64,000 nt of DNA from NCBI GenBank assembly GCA_964484265.1, contig CAZAFH010000001.1, positions 1 to 64,000 of the forward strand, in the 5' to 3' direction. A program made the translations under genes and the position numbers. The notes beneath the pieces were generated by a model, which searched no databases, was not told where the DNA came from, and saw only the letters and a program-made list of their open reading frames with translations. Below, in pieces: positions 42,980 to 50,675 of this stretch. How positions within the stretch are numbered: position 1 is the first letter of the stretch; the number at the start of each line of letters is the position of its first letter. The stretch is from SIAQ01 sp964484265. Its GTDB lineage: Bacteria; Planctomycetota; Planctomycetia; Gemmatales; Gemmataceae.

Positions 42980-43666
42980 TCAAGTGTTGCCCTTTCCCGC
43001 ATTGCATGTGGCGCATGAGGTCACCAAGTTGTCCGGGTTCGTCTCGCCACCCTTCGACCACGGATGCACATGGTCAAGGACCAGTTCAACGCCTGCGTGA
43101 GTGGCCGGGCTCTTGCCGCAGTACTGACAACGGAATCCATCTCGCTTCATTACGAGAAAGCGCGTGCGGAGATTCGGATCGCGAGGTGTTGAGCGTGATG
43201 AACCGGCTACGAGCGTAGCAGCCGTCTCCGCTTGCCGGGACGATGGCTCGTCCGCATTCGCCCAATCAACAAACGCCTGAAGCGCCTTTCGCCAGCTTCC
43301 GAATGCACGAACGTAGGGACGTTCGGAGAACTCCGAGCGTGCCGTTCCAAGATCGCGCTTCGTAGGCTGGCGGCCGAGAGCAATCCAGAGTCGCTCCAAG
43401 TTCTCGAAGAGGCGATCCTGATCAATACAATGTTCGTTGGATATTTCCAAGCCCGCCGCCTTCAGCGCCTCGTTCCACCCACCGAACCTCGCCTCGATGG
43501 TCCCCGAACTGTACGTCCCGCGAGAATTGTAGTCCCGATAGGCCAGCGTCCCGCGCCCCAGCTCAGAGGCAACACGTTTCAGGTCGGCGAGCAGATCCTC
43601 GGAGGGTACGGGAACCCCCTGGGTGTGGCGCAACTGAAAGCGAGGTTTCTGCGGCGGTTCGCTCAT
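42980..43666 (-). CDS. HNH endonuclease with homing-endonuclease-associated repeats, cassette gene
   Basis: The start at 43666 (MSEPPQKPRFQLRHTQGVPV) has AAAGGAAG 8 nt upstream; the GTTAGCC core site abuts the ATG. In the 228-aa protein, residues ~20-150 hold two helical DNA-binding repeats (LLADLKRVASELGRGTLAYR; LFENLERLWIALGRQPTKRD, each followed by an FG/WRKAL-type helix). Residues ~165-228 are an HNH domain: RFLVMKRDGFRCQYCGKSPA, LVLDHVHPWSKGGETNPDNL and SCATCNAGKG, with both zinc CxxC pairs and the catalytic H. It probably cuts DNA, perhaps in defence; no methylase or partner is present. Confidence 0.9.
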   Translation of the reverse strand: MSEPPQKPRFQLRHTQGVPVPSEDLLADLKRVASELGRGTLAYRDYNSRGTYSSGTIEARFGGWNEALKAAGLEISNEHCIDQDRLFENLERLWIALGRQPTKRDLGTARSEFSERPYVRAFGSWRKALQAFVDWANADEPSSRQAETAATLVAGSSRSTPRDPNLRTRFLVMKRDGFRCQYCGKSPATHAGVELVLDHVHPWSKGGETNPDNLVTSCATCNAGKGNT

Positions 43667-43672
43667 GGCTAA

Positions 43673-43834
43673 CTTCCTTTTAGCGTGCAAATGCGCGCGC
43701 TGGCAAAGTGCTGCGCGCTATAGCAAGGTAAATTTCACCACACCAAGCTAATGCTGGGAACATTCTTTATACAAACAAGTGAATCAAATAAGGTCCCGAA
43801 TCTCTCGGGCTTGTGGCTTCGACTATTTCGACGC
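43673..43834 (-). promoter_or_regulatory. attI-like leader, copy A (inside the array)
   Basis: This segment is about 90 % identical by eye to 45827-46006 apart from an ~18-20-nt gap. In minus orientation both run from the last codons of the neighbouring gene (GCGTCGAAATAG), through a CCCG/CGGG hairpin, TTGTATAAAGAATG and TTGCTATAGCGCGC, to GAAGTT. The homology ends at GTTA of GTTAGCC, the core site before the HNH cassette. TTGGTG and TATAGC 18 nt apart could be a promoter, but this is only inferred. Confidence 0.75.
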
Positions 43835-43862
43835 TGTCGTGCATCATGGGCCTGTCAATTGA

Positions 43863-43960
43863 GGCGAACGGTTGAGTTCACGCGCCGGGGCCGCTGCTAC
43901 GGCATGGTGTCGCGCGAAATAAGTATAGGGCCCCGGTCGTGGTGCAACAAGTTGTTCGGC
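43863..43960 (-). repeat. attC-like site 3
   Basis: On the minus strand R'' GCCGAAC starts at 43960 and R' GTTCGCC ends at 43863. The arms CACGACCGGGGCC and GGCCCCGGCGCGTG pair imperfectly. It follows the WD40 gene by 59 nt. It is followed not by a cassette gene but by leader copy A after ~28 nt. Confidence 0.8.
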
Positions 43961-44019
43961 GTCTTGTTACCTACGACGAACCGGCGGACTCGGTTGCGTC
44001 ATGTCCTTAAGTTCGCAAC

Positions 44020-44982
44020 TTAGCCGGCTGGGAGCTCCCACAACATGATTTTGCCGCCCCACCCGCCTCCCGCCAGATATTTTCCGTCGGGCGAGGCTGC
44101 GATCGCCTGGAGTCCTCGGACACCATCATCGCGCACCAAGCACTCGTACTGGCCAGGTTCGCCGATCGGGCGTTTTGCGTCGAGGTCCCAGAGTTGCGCC
44201 TTGCCGGAATCGTCCGCGGTCGCCACGAGTTGCGTGCCTGGTATCGAAGTCAGGCGAGGAATGAAGCCGGTCAGCGCCTTGAAACTCGCGGCTTCCGTGC
44301 CGTCGGCGACGTTCCAGATCCGAATCGTCTTGTCGTTGGCGACCGACGCCAGCAATCGGCCGTCCGCCGAGAACGCCAGGCCCCAAATCTCCCGGCGATG
44401 GCCGCGAAGGACCCGAAGTTCGGTTTTCTCGGTGACGTCCCAGAGATGAATCTTGGACCTGACCGCGATGGCGCAAACATGAGTCGGATGGCTCCATGCA
44501 AGCGATTGCGGAATATCTTTGAACTTCTTGGACTCGTAAATGCCGACGTGGATCTTGCCCACGCCAAACGGGACGAGTCGAGGCTCGACGGCAAAATCCC
44601 AATATTTGAGCACGCAATCGAGGCCGGTGGACATGAACCAACGAGCGTCGTCGGAAACTTCCATTCCGTAGACCCAACCCCAATGGGCCATCCACCTCCA
44701 CTCCTCTTTCGACGTTTCCAGGTCGAGCATGGCAATGAAGGTGTGGCCGCCGACCAACATCTTGTTCGGCGTTATCGAGGCCAGTTGCGACACGCCGCGG
44801 CCGACGATTCCCTCGATCGTTCCCAACGAGGCACCCGTTTCGACGTCCCAAAGGCGGAGCGCCTGATCCGATCCCGATGAAACGAGCCGCCGACCGTCGG
44901 CGGAAAACCGAAGACAATTGACGGAACTGGCGAAATGATCCAGGGTATGCTGGCTGGGAATCGACCATTTGAGAACGAGCAT
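44020..44982 (-). CDS. WD40-repeat protein, cassette gene
   Basis: The start at 44982 (MLVLKWSIPSQHTLDHFASS) has AAAGG upstream; the frame is open further 5' into the attC site. The 320-aa protein is a single beta-propeller of about seven WD40 blades (SVNCLRFSADGRRLVSSGSD, EIWGLAFSADGRLLASVAND, YLAGGGWGGKIMLWELPAG and others). There is no signal peptide or extra domain. WD40 propellers bind proteins; the partner is unknown. WD40 genes are common in Gemmataceae, so this cassette may have been captured locally. Confidence 0.87.
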   Translation of the reverse strand: MLVLKWSIPSQHTLDHFASSVNCLRFSADGRRLVSSGSDQALRLWDVETGASLGTIEGIVGRGVSQLASITPNKMLVGGHTFIAMLDLETSKEEWRWMAHWGWVYGMEVSDDARWFMSTGLDCVLKYWDFAVEPRLVPFGVGKIHVGIYESKKFKDIPQSLAWSHPTHVCAIAVRSKIHLWDVTEKTELRVLRGHRREIWGLAFSADGRLLASVANDKTIRIWNVADGTEAASFKALTGFIPRLTSIPGTQLVATADDSGKAQLWDLDAKRPIGEPGQYECLVRDDGVRGLQAIAASPDGKYLAGGGWGGKIMLWELPAG

Positions 44983-45073
44983 CGTGAGGCCTTTCGTGGC
45001 AAAAGCCATGTCAACGCTTGGTCGTCCGTATACACGAAATGGACAGAACGACATCCCATAGGCGCACTCCGTC

Positions 45074-45171
45074 ACCGAACGATAAGGATAAGCTGCCGGG
45101 GCCGCCTGTGAGACGTTGAAGCTCGAAAAACCAGGATGGCGGCCCTGGTCAGCTTCATCCGTTTGTTATGC
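45074..45171 (-). repeat. attC-like site 4
   Basis: On the minus strand R'' GCATAAC starts at 45171, 1 nt after the SUKH stop codon; R' GTTCGGT ends at 45074. GGATGAAGCTGACCAGGGCC and GGCCCCGGCAGCTTATCC pair almost throughout, with two extra bases on one strand, the classical asymmetry of attC. Site length is 98 nt. Confidence 0.88.
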
Positions 45172-45172
45172 A

Positions 45173-45814
45173 TCAATCGGGCCAGGCTCCCCATGCGACC
45201 TTTTGTTTGAGGTAGCCGGGGCCAAACTGGTCGGCAACAATCTCATCGACTTCCATTGCCGTGATGAAGCCGAACATCGTGACGGAAGCGCGCAGCTCCG
45301 GATGTTTGTATTCCGACGGTTGTTTCTGGGCGAGCCCTGCGATGTGCTCCGCCCAAGCGCCCGGATGAATCTCGGACAATCTCTCGGACCATAAGCCCAG
45401 ATTCTTACGCGCCTCTTCGATGCCATTGTCATCTTTGTCGATCGCGCCCGACGCGTAAACAAGACAGTTCCGATAGAACCAAGCGGGAAACGTCGGCGCG
45501 AATCTGTCGGCCAGTTCTTCGTCGTGCCAGCAGTAAAGAATTTCATATTCCGCGTCGCCGTTCTTGACTTGAGTGTTCCAGCACCAGTTGTCGCCAGCGC
45601 CGCTGAACGCGAATGGTATCAAGCCGGGGATGATGTTCGTTCGCCAGAGATCATATTGCGGGATTTCATCTGGTGGAATCCATTCCGCCTCGTGGACCCA
45701 GAGATAATGCTCCATGCCCTCTCTATGGTCGGTGTATTTCTTCAGCGACCAATCGCGGTAGCCTGGCGGCAGTGGGACGCGATAGTGGGCTTCGAGTTTT
45801 TCGATGACGTTCAT
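45173..45814 (-). CDS. SMI1/KNR4 (SUKH-family) protein, first cassette gene
   Basis: The 213-aa product starts MNVIEKLEAHYRVPLPPGYR, the usual SUKH entry (helix, then LPPGYRDW). It continues with AEWIPPDEIPQYDLWRTNII, IPFAFSGAGDNWCWNT (the nucleotide/acidic loop region of the fold) and YEILYCWHDEELADRFAPTF. SUKH members protect against polymorphic toxins. Its start lies 7 nt after the GTTATGC core site and its stop is 1 nt from the R'' of site 4, so the gene fits tightly in one cassette. It is not a close copy of the SUKH protein at 41852-42424. Confidence 0.82.
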   Translation of the reverse strand: MNVIEKLEAHYRVPLPPGYRDWSLKKYTDHREGMEHYLWVHEAEWIPPDEIPQYDLWRTNIIPGLIPFAFSGAGDNWCWNTQVKNGDAEYEILYCWHDEELADRFAPTFPAWFYRNCLVYASGAIDKDDNGIEEARKNLGLWSERLSEIHPGAWAEHIAGLAQKQPSEYKHPELRASVTMFGFITAMEVDEIVADQFGPGYLKQKVAWGAWPD

Positions 45815-45826
45815 CTTGATGCATAA

Positions 45827-46006
45827 CTTCTATTTCGCGTGCAAATGCGCGCTCTAGCAACGTGCTGCGCGTCATAGTTCCTTTGCGCGCTATAGCAAGG
45901 TTAATTTCACCACACCAAGCTGATGCTGGCAACATTCTTTATACAAACAAGCGAATCAAATAAGGTCCCGAAACTCCCGGGCTTGTGGCTTCGCCTATTT
46001 CGACGC
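45827..46006 (-). promoter_or_regulatory. attI-like leader, copy B (between chromosome and array)
   Basis: This is the outer copy of the leader described at 43673-43834. It overlaps the last codons of the gene at 45995-47062, has a CCCGGGAGTTTCGGG hairpin that may end that gene's transcript, and ends at GAAGTT followed by ATGC, where the first cassette begins. It contains an extra ~19 nt (with a repeated GCGCGC/CATAG) absent from copy A. It may be the original chromosomal insertion site of the array. Confidence 0.75.
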
Positions 46007-47062
46007 CGCCTTCGGCGGTGGGCCGCCGGCGAGCGGGCCGAAGGCGTAGGCCTTGAAATGCCAGCCGTCGTTGTTGGGGAGCGGCTCCCACGTTCTGCCG
46101 CCGTCGAGGCTGCGGGCGAGTTTGGTTGGCGGGTAGCTTGAGCTGTAGAGCACGCCGTGAATCAGCCGCACCTGGCGAGGCACGGGCCAGGCGATCGTTT
46201 CCCACGCCAGGCCGTCGGCGGATTTCATCACGCTGGATTTCTTTGTCTTCGTGTTCGTATGCGTGAGGAGAAATTCCTTGCCGTTGAATTCGACGCACTG
46301 CACGTCGCCGATGTCGTCGCGGGTGCGGTTGTTTTCCCAGGTCTTGCCGTCTTTGGTGCGGGCGATGAGGCCTTTTTCACCGATGACGACGAAGACGCCA
46401 TTGCCGAAGGCGACGCGCTTTGGGCCAGGGTTTTTCGTGTCCTGCCCGGCCATTTTGGTGACGATGGTCTCGTTGGTTTTCGGATTGAAAGCGACGACGG
46501 GGCCATAGTCGCCGGAGCCGAGGATCAGACCGTTGCCCTGGGCGGTGCCGCGAATCCAGTGGCCTTGAGCTTGCGCGTCCGACACTGGCTTACCGGTCTT
46601 GGAGCGTTCCTGGGCGAATTTTCGCATCGCCTCGGTCGGGGGCGGCATCTTTGGCGTCGCCACGAGCGCCCACTTCTCGCCGTCGGTGGTCTTGAAGACT
46701 TTGCCGCGCAGGTCCATGGCAAAGAGCGCGTCGCCGATGACTTCGAGTCCGAAGATCGGCGAACTGCCGGGGATGACGCCGTCGTTCCAGATTTTGCCGT
46801 CGCGCGTCGCCGTCAGTCGTCCGCTGAAGTACCCGCCGCCGACGTAAAACGCGCCTTTGAAGTTGGCGGCGACATTGAGATCGTCCTGATTGTGCCCCGG
46901 CTTGCTCCAGGATCCGACCTGTGTCCAGTTCTTGCCGTCGGTTGATAGCATGCGCTGCCCGCCATGACCCACCGCTAACCAATAGTCGCCCTGAGCCGAC
47001 GCAAAAGGCGCAAGAAACGCGCCAAGGATCAAAGCTGCAATCAAGCGAATCCCGGTTTTCAT
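45995..47062 (-). CDS. Secreted Ycf48/BNR-like beta-propeller protein
   Basis: GGAGG lies 6 nt before the start. The 355-aa protein has a signal peptide (MKTGIRLIAALILGAFLAPF) and repeated blades with a G-xx-W pattern: STDGKNWTQVGSW, TRDGKIWNDGV, TTDGEKWALVA, TKDGKTWENN, SADGLAWETIAW and SLDGGRTWEPLPN. This is a sialidase/BNR-type or Ycf48-like propeller, but no sialidase Arg triad was recognised. It is probably an exported binding protein. Its last codons fall inside leader copy B of the cassette array. Confidence 0.82.
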   Translation of the reverse strand: MKTGIRLIAALILGAFLAPFASAQGDYWLAVGHGGQRMLSTDGKNWTQVGSWSKPGHNQDDLNVAANFKGAFYVGGGYFSGRLTATRDGKIWNDGVIPGSSPIFGLEVIGDALFAMDLRGKVFKTTDGEKWALVATPKMPPPTEAMRKFAQERSKTGKPVSDAQAQGHWIRGTAQGNGLILGSGDYGPVVAFNPKTNETIVTKMAGQDTKNPGPKRVAFGNGVFVVIGEKGLIARTKDGKTWENNRTRDDIGDVQCVEFNGKEFLLTHTNTKTKKSSVMKSADGLAWETIAWPVPRQVRLIHGVLYSSSYPPTKLARSLDGGRTWEPLPNNDGWHFKAYAFGPLAGGPPPKAASK

Positions 47063-47103
47063 GAATTGCCTCCGCTTCGGATTTCGAATTTCGATTTTCG
47101 AGT

Positions 47104-47712
47104 TTAATCCTTGATTTGAATACGCCGATATTCCATCTGCCCGCGGTCGCCTTCCAGGCCGATGGGCCCGGTCTCGGGAAGTGCGAAGGCGGCTTCGAGC
47201 ACTTCGCCGTTACAGGTGCAGCGGGCGGCCTTGCCCTTGACGACGATCTCGATTTGATTCCAGTCCTGGGCCTTGTACTTCTTCAACTCCTTGTAAGGCC
47301 CCGCCACCAGATAATCCCGGCACTGAAGCTGCGGCCGACGGATGAAGATGCCGCTGTCGGCATTGACGCTGGCGCGGAATTCGAGTTTGAGGACGAAGTC
47401 CTTCGGGAATTCCTCGACGGTGTAAAGCTGCGCGATCAGGCGATCCTTGCCCTTCGGGAAGTTCACGGTGAGGATGCCATTCTTGGCGGAGTATCGGCCC
47501 GCGTCGCTGGAGCTTGTCTTGCCGTCAAACTTCTCGAGGATCGCGCCGCTCTTGGGGGACTTCTTGTCCGCCTTGCCGCGGAAGCACCAGCCGGTGAGGT
47601 CCTTGCCATTGAACAGGCTGCGGAATCCCGGGTCTGGCTGCCAATCGCCGGCAAACAGCGAACCGCCACAGAGAAACGTGAAGAGAGTAAACGACAGCGC
47701 GCGAATTCGCAT
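47104..47712 (-). CDS. Secreted DUF1080 (3-keto-disaccharide hydrolase) protein
   Basis: The ATG at 47712 gives a signal peptide (MRIRALSFTLFTFLCGGSLF); a TTG six codons upstream is possible. The 202-aa protein starts its domain with GFRSLFNGKDLTGWCFRG and includes FVLKLEFRASVNADSGIFIR, YKAQDWNQIEIVVKGKAARC and PETGPIGLEGDRGQMEYRRI. These are the blocks of DUF1080, a jelly-roll fold linked to glycan binding or 3-keto-glycoside hydrolysis. It lies 41 nt upstream of the propeller gene on the same strand. Confidence 0.92.
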   Translation of the reverse strand: MRIRALSFTLFTFLCGGSLFAGDWQPDPGFRSLFNGKDLTGWCFRGKADKKSPKSGAILEKFDGKTSSSDAGRYSAKNGILTVNFPKGKDRLIAQLYTVEEFPKDFVLKLEFRASVNADSGIFIRRPQLQCRDYLVAGPYKELKKYKAQDWNQIEIVVKGKAARCTCNGEVLEAAFALPETGPIGLEGDRGQMEYRRIQIKD

Positions 47713-47935
47713 GATGATAGCTCGCAGCAACCGAGGAGGATGTTCGAAAAATGCACGCGACGCCTTTGCGAGCCGACTCGGTTAACCGCCCTCGCAAGCG
47801 GGGAGGCGCATGCCATCTCATCCTATACTGCGTCCTTCGCACGGACAGAGCGCGAAGGCGTTTCGCACGTCATACCTCGGTGAATACAATGACCACTGTT
47901 GATAACTCCATCGATGCTGGTTTTGGACCCCGACA

Positions 47936-50443
47936 ATGAAACGACTTACCTTCTCCTTCTGTATGTTACTTTCCCTGAGCGCGACGTCAGCGATGGCACA
48001 AGACGCCGCGGCGTTCGACGCCAAGGTCAAGCCGTTTGTCAAAACCTACTGCATCGATTGTCATGGGCCGGACGTCAAGAAAGCTGGTCTACGTCTGGAC
48101 ACGCTCGGCACCGACCTGGCCGACGAAACGAGCCTTGCGAAATGGGTTCACGTACACGACAAGGTATCAGCAGGCCTGATGCCGCCGCGCCGTAGCGACC
48201 AACCCTCCAAGGCGGAGTCGGAGGCATTCACGAAATGGCTGCATGAAAAGCTTCAAAAGGCGTCGATAGCACGACAGCAGGCGATGGGCCGTGTGTTGCT
48301 CCGCCGGCTCAATGCGACGGAATACGAAAACACCATCCGCGAACTCGTCGGCACGCAGGTGCGCGTGAAGGAGATGTTGCCCGAGGAGAACTCGGTCGCC
48401 GGCTTTGACAACGTCAGCAGCGCTCTCGAATTTTCGGCAACGCACCTGCTGCTCTTCCAGGAGGCGGCGGAGAAGGCGGTGCGCTCCGCCGTGCCCGCCC
48501 ATCCGAACTATCCGTTCAAGGAGCGCCGGACCGGCAAGCAAATGACCGAACGCGGTCCGAACTTCAAACAGACGTTGACGCGAAGCTGCCGGCTCGATGG
48601 CGATAGCTTGATCGTCTACAGCAAGCTGCCTCGCTATGGACTGATCACCACCAGCCATGTTTCGGGTGCGGGAACTTATCGCGTGCGGATGTCGGTGGCG
48701 GCGGTTGGGGCGGAGAAAAAGCCGCTGCCGCTGGGCTTCTTCATCCTGGAGACGACAGGGCGCGACGATCCGGTGCTCTTCGATTGCAAGGACATCGCAC
48801 ATGGCGAGCCGCGTGTCGTCGAGTTCGACGTGAACCTCGGTCGTCGGCAGGCGTTTGTCGTCAACCTCCTTACCCGCTGGGATATCCGCGACTTCAAACG
48901 CCCGCTCACGGAATACACGGGGCCTGGCCTTCGCTTCGACTGGATCGAAATCGAAGGCCCCGTCGGCCCGTTTCCGCCGCCGAGTTATACGAAGCTCTTT
49001 GGCGATTTGCCGCTCAAGGCGCGGTCCGAGGCCAAGGCGGAACGCGAAGGCAAAAAAGCATTCGGCAACGTCAAGAATCGCAAGACGCCGGAAAGCTGGT
49101 TTAACGATCCGCTCGAGCCGACGTCGAAGAACCCGAAGGCCGACGCCGAGCGCTTGATCCGCGCATTCCTGCCGCGGGCGTTTCGCGGCCCCGTGCCGGA
49201 GGATTTGGCCAAACTGTATGTGAAGCGAGTGCACGAAAAACTCGACGCCGACTATTCTTTCTTCGATGCGATGATCTACGGCTACAAGAGTATTCTCTCG
49301 TCGCCGCATTTCTTGACATTCACGGAACCAGGTCTTGCGTCGATTGCGGACGGACCGAAATTGCGCTCGCCGAAACTTGACGACTTCGCAATCGCGAACC
49401 GCCTGTCGTACTTCCTCTGGTCCGGACCGCCTGACGAAATCCTACTAGCAGCGGCCGAGCGCGGCGAACTCAGTAATGCCGCCAAACTCCGCTCGCAGGT
49501 GGAACGAATGCTCGGGCATTCCAAGGCGCATCGCTTCACCGAAAACTTCACCGGCCAATGGCTCGACCTGCGCAACATCAACGCGACCATTCCCGATCCT
49601 CGGCTCTATGGCGACTTCGATGGTGTGCTGCTCTGGTCGATGCCGCGTGAATCGCACCTCGTGTTCGAGGAGATTCTGAAGCACGACCGCAGCCTGCTGG
49701 AATTCGTGGATGCCGATTGGTCGATGCTGAACGAGCGATTGGCAAGCCACTATGGCATTCCGGGACCGCTGGGCAACGATTTCCGAAAGGTTACGTTGCC
49801 CAAGGGCAGCCATCGAGGCGGCGTCCTCACCCAGGCGAGCGTGCTCAAGGTCACCGCGGATGGCACGCGCACCTCGCCGGTCCTGCGCGGCAAATGGGTG
49901 CTCGAGAAAATCCTCGGCCAGCCGCCGCCCCCGCCTCCCGCCGACGTGCCGTCCATCGAACCGGACATCCGCGGCGCGACGACGATTCGCCAACAACTCG
50001 ACAAGCACCGCTCGATCGCGTCGTGTGCGTCGTGCCACGTTCATATCGACCCGCCGGGCTTTGCTCTCGAAACCTTCGATCCGATCGGCGGCTATCGCGA
50101 GTTTTATAGAGCCGCGACGGGCGACCGCAAGAAGATCCTCAAAACCACGTTCAGCGGTCGGCCGCTCTTCCGCGGGCTCGATGTCGAAAAAGGCGGCGTG
50201 ACGCACGACGGCAAAGCCTTTCGCGATATCGACGAGTACAAAACGCTTTTGCTCACTAACCACAAAGACCAAATCGCCCGCAATCTCACCGAGAAGCTCA
50301 TGGTCTACGCCACTGGAGCCGATATCCAGTTCGCCGATCGTTCGGTAGTGGAGGAGATTCTCGAACGGCTGAAAGCGAAGAATTACGGTTTTCGCACGCT
50401 TGTTCATGAGGTGGTGCAGAGTCAGGTGTTTTTGAATAAGTGA
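47936..50443 (+). CDS. Cytochrome c protein of DUF1587/DUF1592/DUF1588/DUF1585 type
   Basis: The 835-aa protein has a signal peptide and an N-terminal heme site (TYCIDCHGPDVKKAGLRLDT). The chain of planctomycete domains follows: LLRRLNATEYENTIRELVG (DUF1587), the middle carbohydrate-binding-like region, RLIRAFLPRAFRGPV and NRLSYFLWSGPPDEILL (DUF1592), HRGGVLTQASVLKVTADGTR (DUF1588, after an SMLNERLASHYG helix) and YATGADIQFADRSVVEEILE (DUF1585). A second CxxCH (ASCASCHVHIDPPGFALE) is present. Together with a DUF1552 protein it forms a two-gene unit widespread in planctomycetes, thought to be a periplasmic redox system with an unknown substrate. Here 679 nt separate the two. Confidence 0.93.
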   Translation: MKRLTFSFCMLLSLSATSAMAQDAAAFDAKVKPFVKTYCIDCHGPDVKKAGLRLDTLGTDLADETSLAKWVHVHDKVSAGLMPPRRSDQPSKAESEAFTKWLHEKLQKASIARQQAMGRVLLRRLNATEYENTIRELVGTQVRVKEMLPEENSVAGFDNVSSALEFSATHLLLFQEAAEKAVRSAVPAHPNYPFKERRTGKQMTERGPNFKQTLTRSCRLDGDSLIVYSKLPRYGLITTSHVSGAGTYRVRMSVAAVGAEKKPLPLGFFILETTGRDDPVLFDCKDIAHGEPRVVEFDVNLGRRQAFVVNLLTRWDIRDFKRPLTEYTGPGLRFDWIEIEGPVGPFPPPSYTKLFGDLPLKARSEAKAEREGKKAFGNVKNRKTPESWFNDPLEPTSKNPKADAERLIRAFLPRAFRGPVPEDLAKLYVKRVHEKLDADYSFFDAMIYGYKSILSSPHFLTFTEPGLASIADGPKLRSPKLDDFAIANRLSYFLWSGPPDEILLAAAERGELSNAAKLRSQVERMLGHSKAHRFTENFTGQWLDLRNINATIPDPRLYGDFDGVLLWSMPRESHLVFEEILKHDRSLLEFVDADWSMLNERLASHYGIPGPLGNDFRKVTLPKGSHRGGVLTQASVLKVTADGTRTSPVLRGKWVLEKILGQPPPPPPADVPSIEPDIRGATTIRQQLDKHRSIASCASCHVHIDPPGFALETFDPIGGYREFYRAATGDRKKILKTTFSGRPLFRGLDVEKGGVTHDGKAFRDIDEYKTLLLTNHKDQIARNLTEKLMVYATGADIQFADRSVVEEILERLKAKNYGFRTLVHEVVQSQVFLNK

Positions 50444-50474
50444 ACAACGTAAAACAGAAAACATAAAATAGAAA

Positions 50475-50660
50475 GAGACTATAGCATCGTTACATGGAAC
50501 TCTGGCGGCAAAATGGCGAAAGAACGTCGGGCAGAGCAACAACTCAGGAAGGCGTTCGCCTTGGGTTGTCAGCTTTGGAACCGACAGCCTCGCTGACGGC
50601 CTTTCCTCGGCAATTTGCCCGTTTTGTCATCAGGCGCCCATGTAACGTTGCTAAAGTCTC
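50475..50660. mobile_element. MITE, 186 bp, with 23-bp inverted ends and 8-bp target duplication
   Basis: GAGACTATAGCATCGTTACATGG (50475-50497, shown whole only for its ends GAGACT and ACATGG) and its counterpart at 50638-50660 are inverted repeats with 21 of 23 matches; imperfect pairing extends further inwards. The 8 bases AATAGAAA flank both sides directly (50467-50474 and 50661-50668). The inside has no gene. The structure is that of a non-autonomous DNA transposon; the partner transposase family is unknown and none is in the window. Confidence 0.88.
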
Positions 50661-50675
50661 AATAGAAATTGCAAA

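Larger units (their letters stand above)
41556..45827 (-). mobile_element. Integron-type gene-cassette array without integrase (CALIN-like), five cassettes
   Basis: Five attC-like sites (41556-41651, 42447-42542, 42913-42972, 43863-43960, 45074-45171) share one orientation. Each lies just after the stop codon of a minus-strand gene, with R'' and R' boxes of the xxxxAAC/GTTxxxx type and L''/L' arms that pair with one or a few extra bases. The first bases of each cassette match the reverse complement of the R'' box of its own attC: GTTAGCC/GGCTAAC, GTTATGC/GCATAAC, GTTCGGT/GCCGAAC, GTTCGCG/GGCGAAC, with a looser match for the last one. No tyrosine recombinase gene is present in the window. All this is read by eye and needs a covariance-model test. 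Confidence 0.82.

Noticed and set aside
41163..46006. Search for an integrase gene next to the array
   Set aside because: Genes on both sides encode a creatininase-family protein and a propeller; none has tyrosine-recombinase motifs, so a complete integron cannot be claimed from this window.
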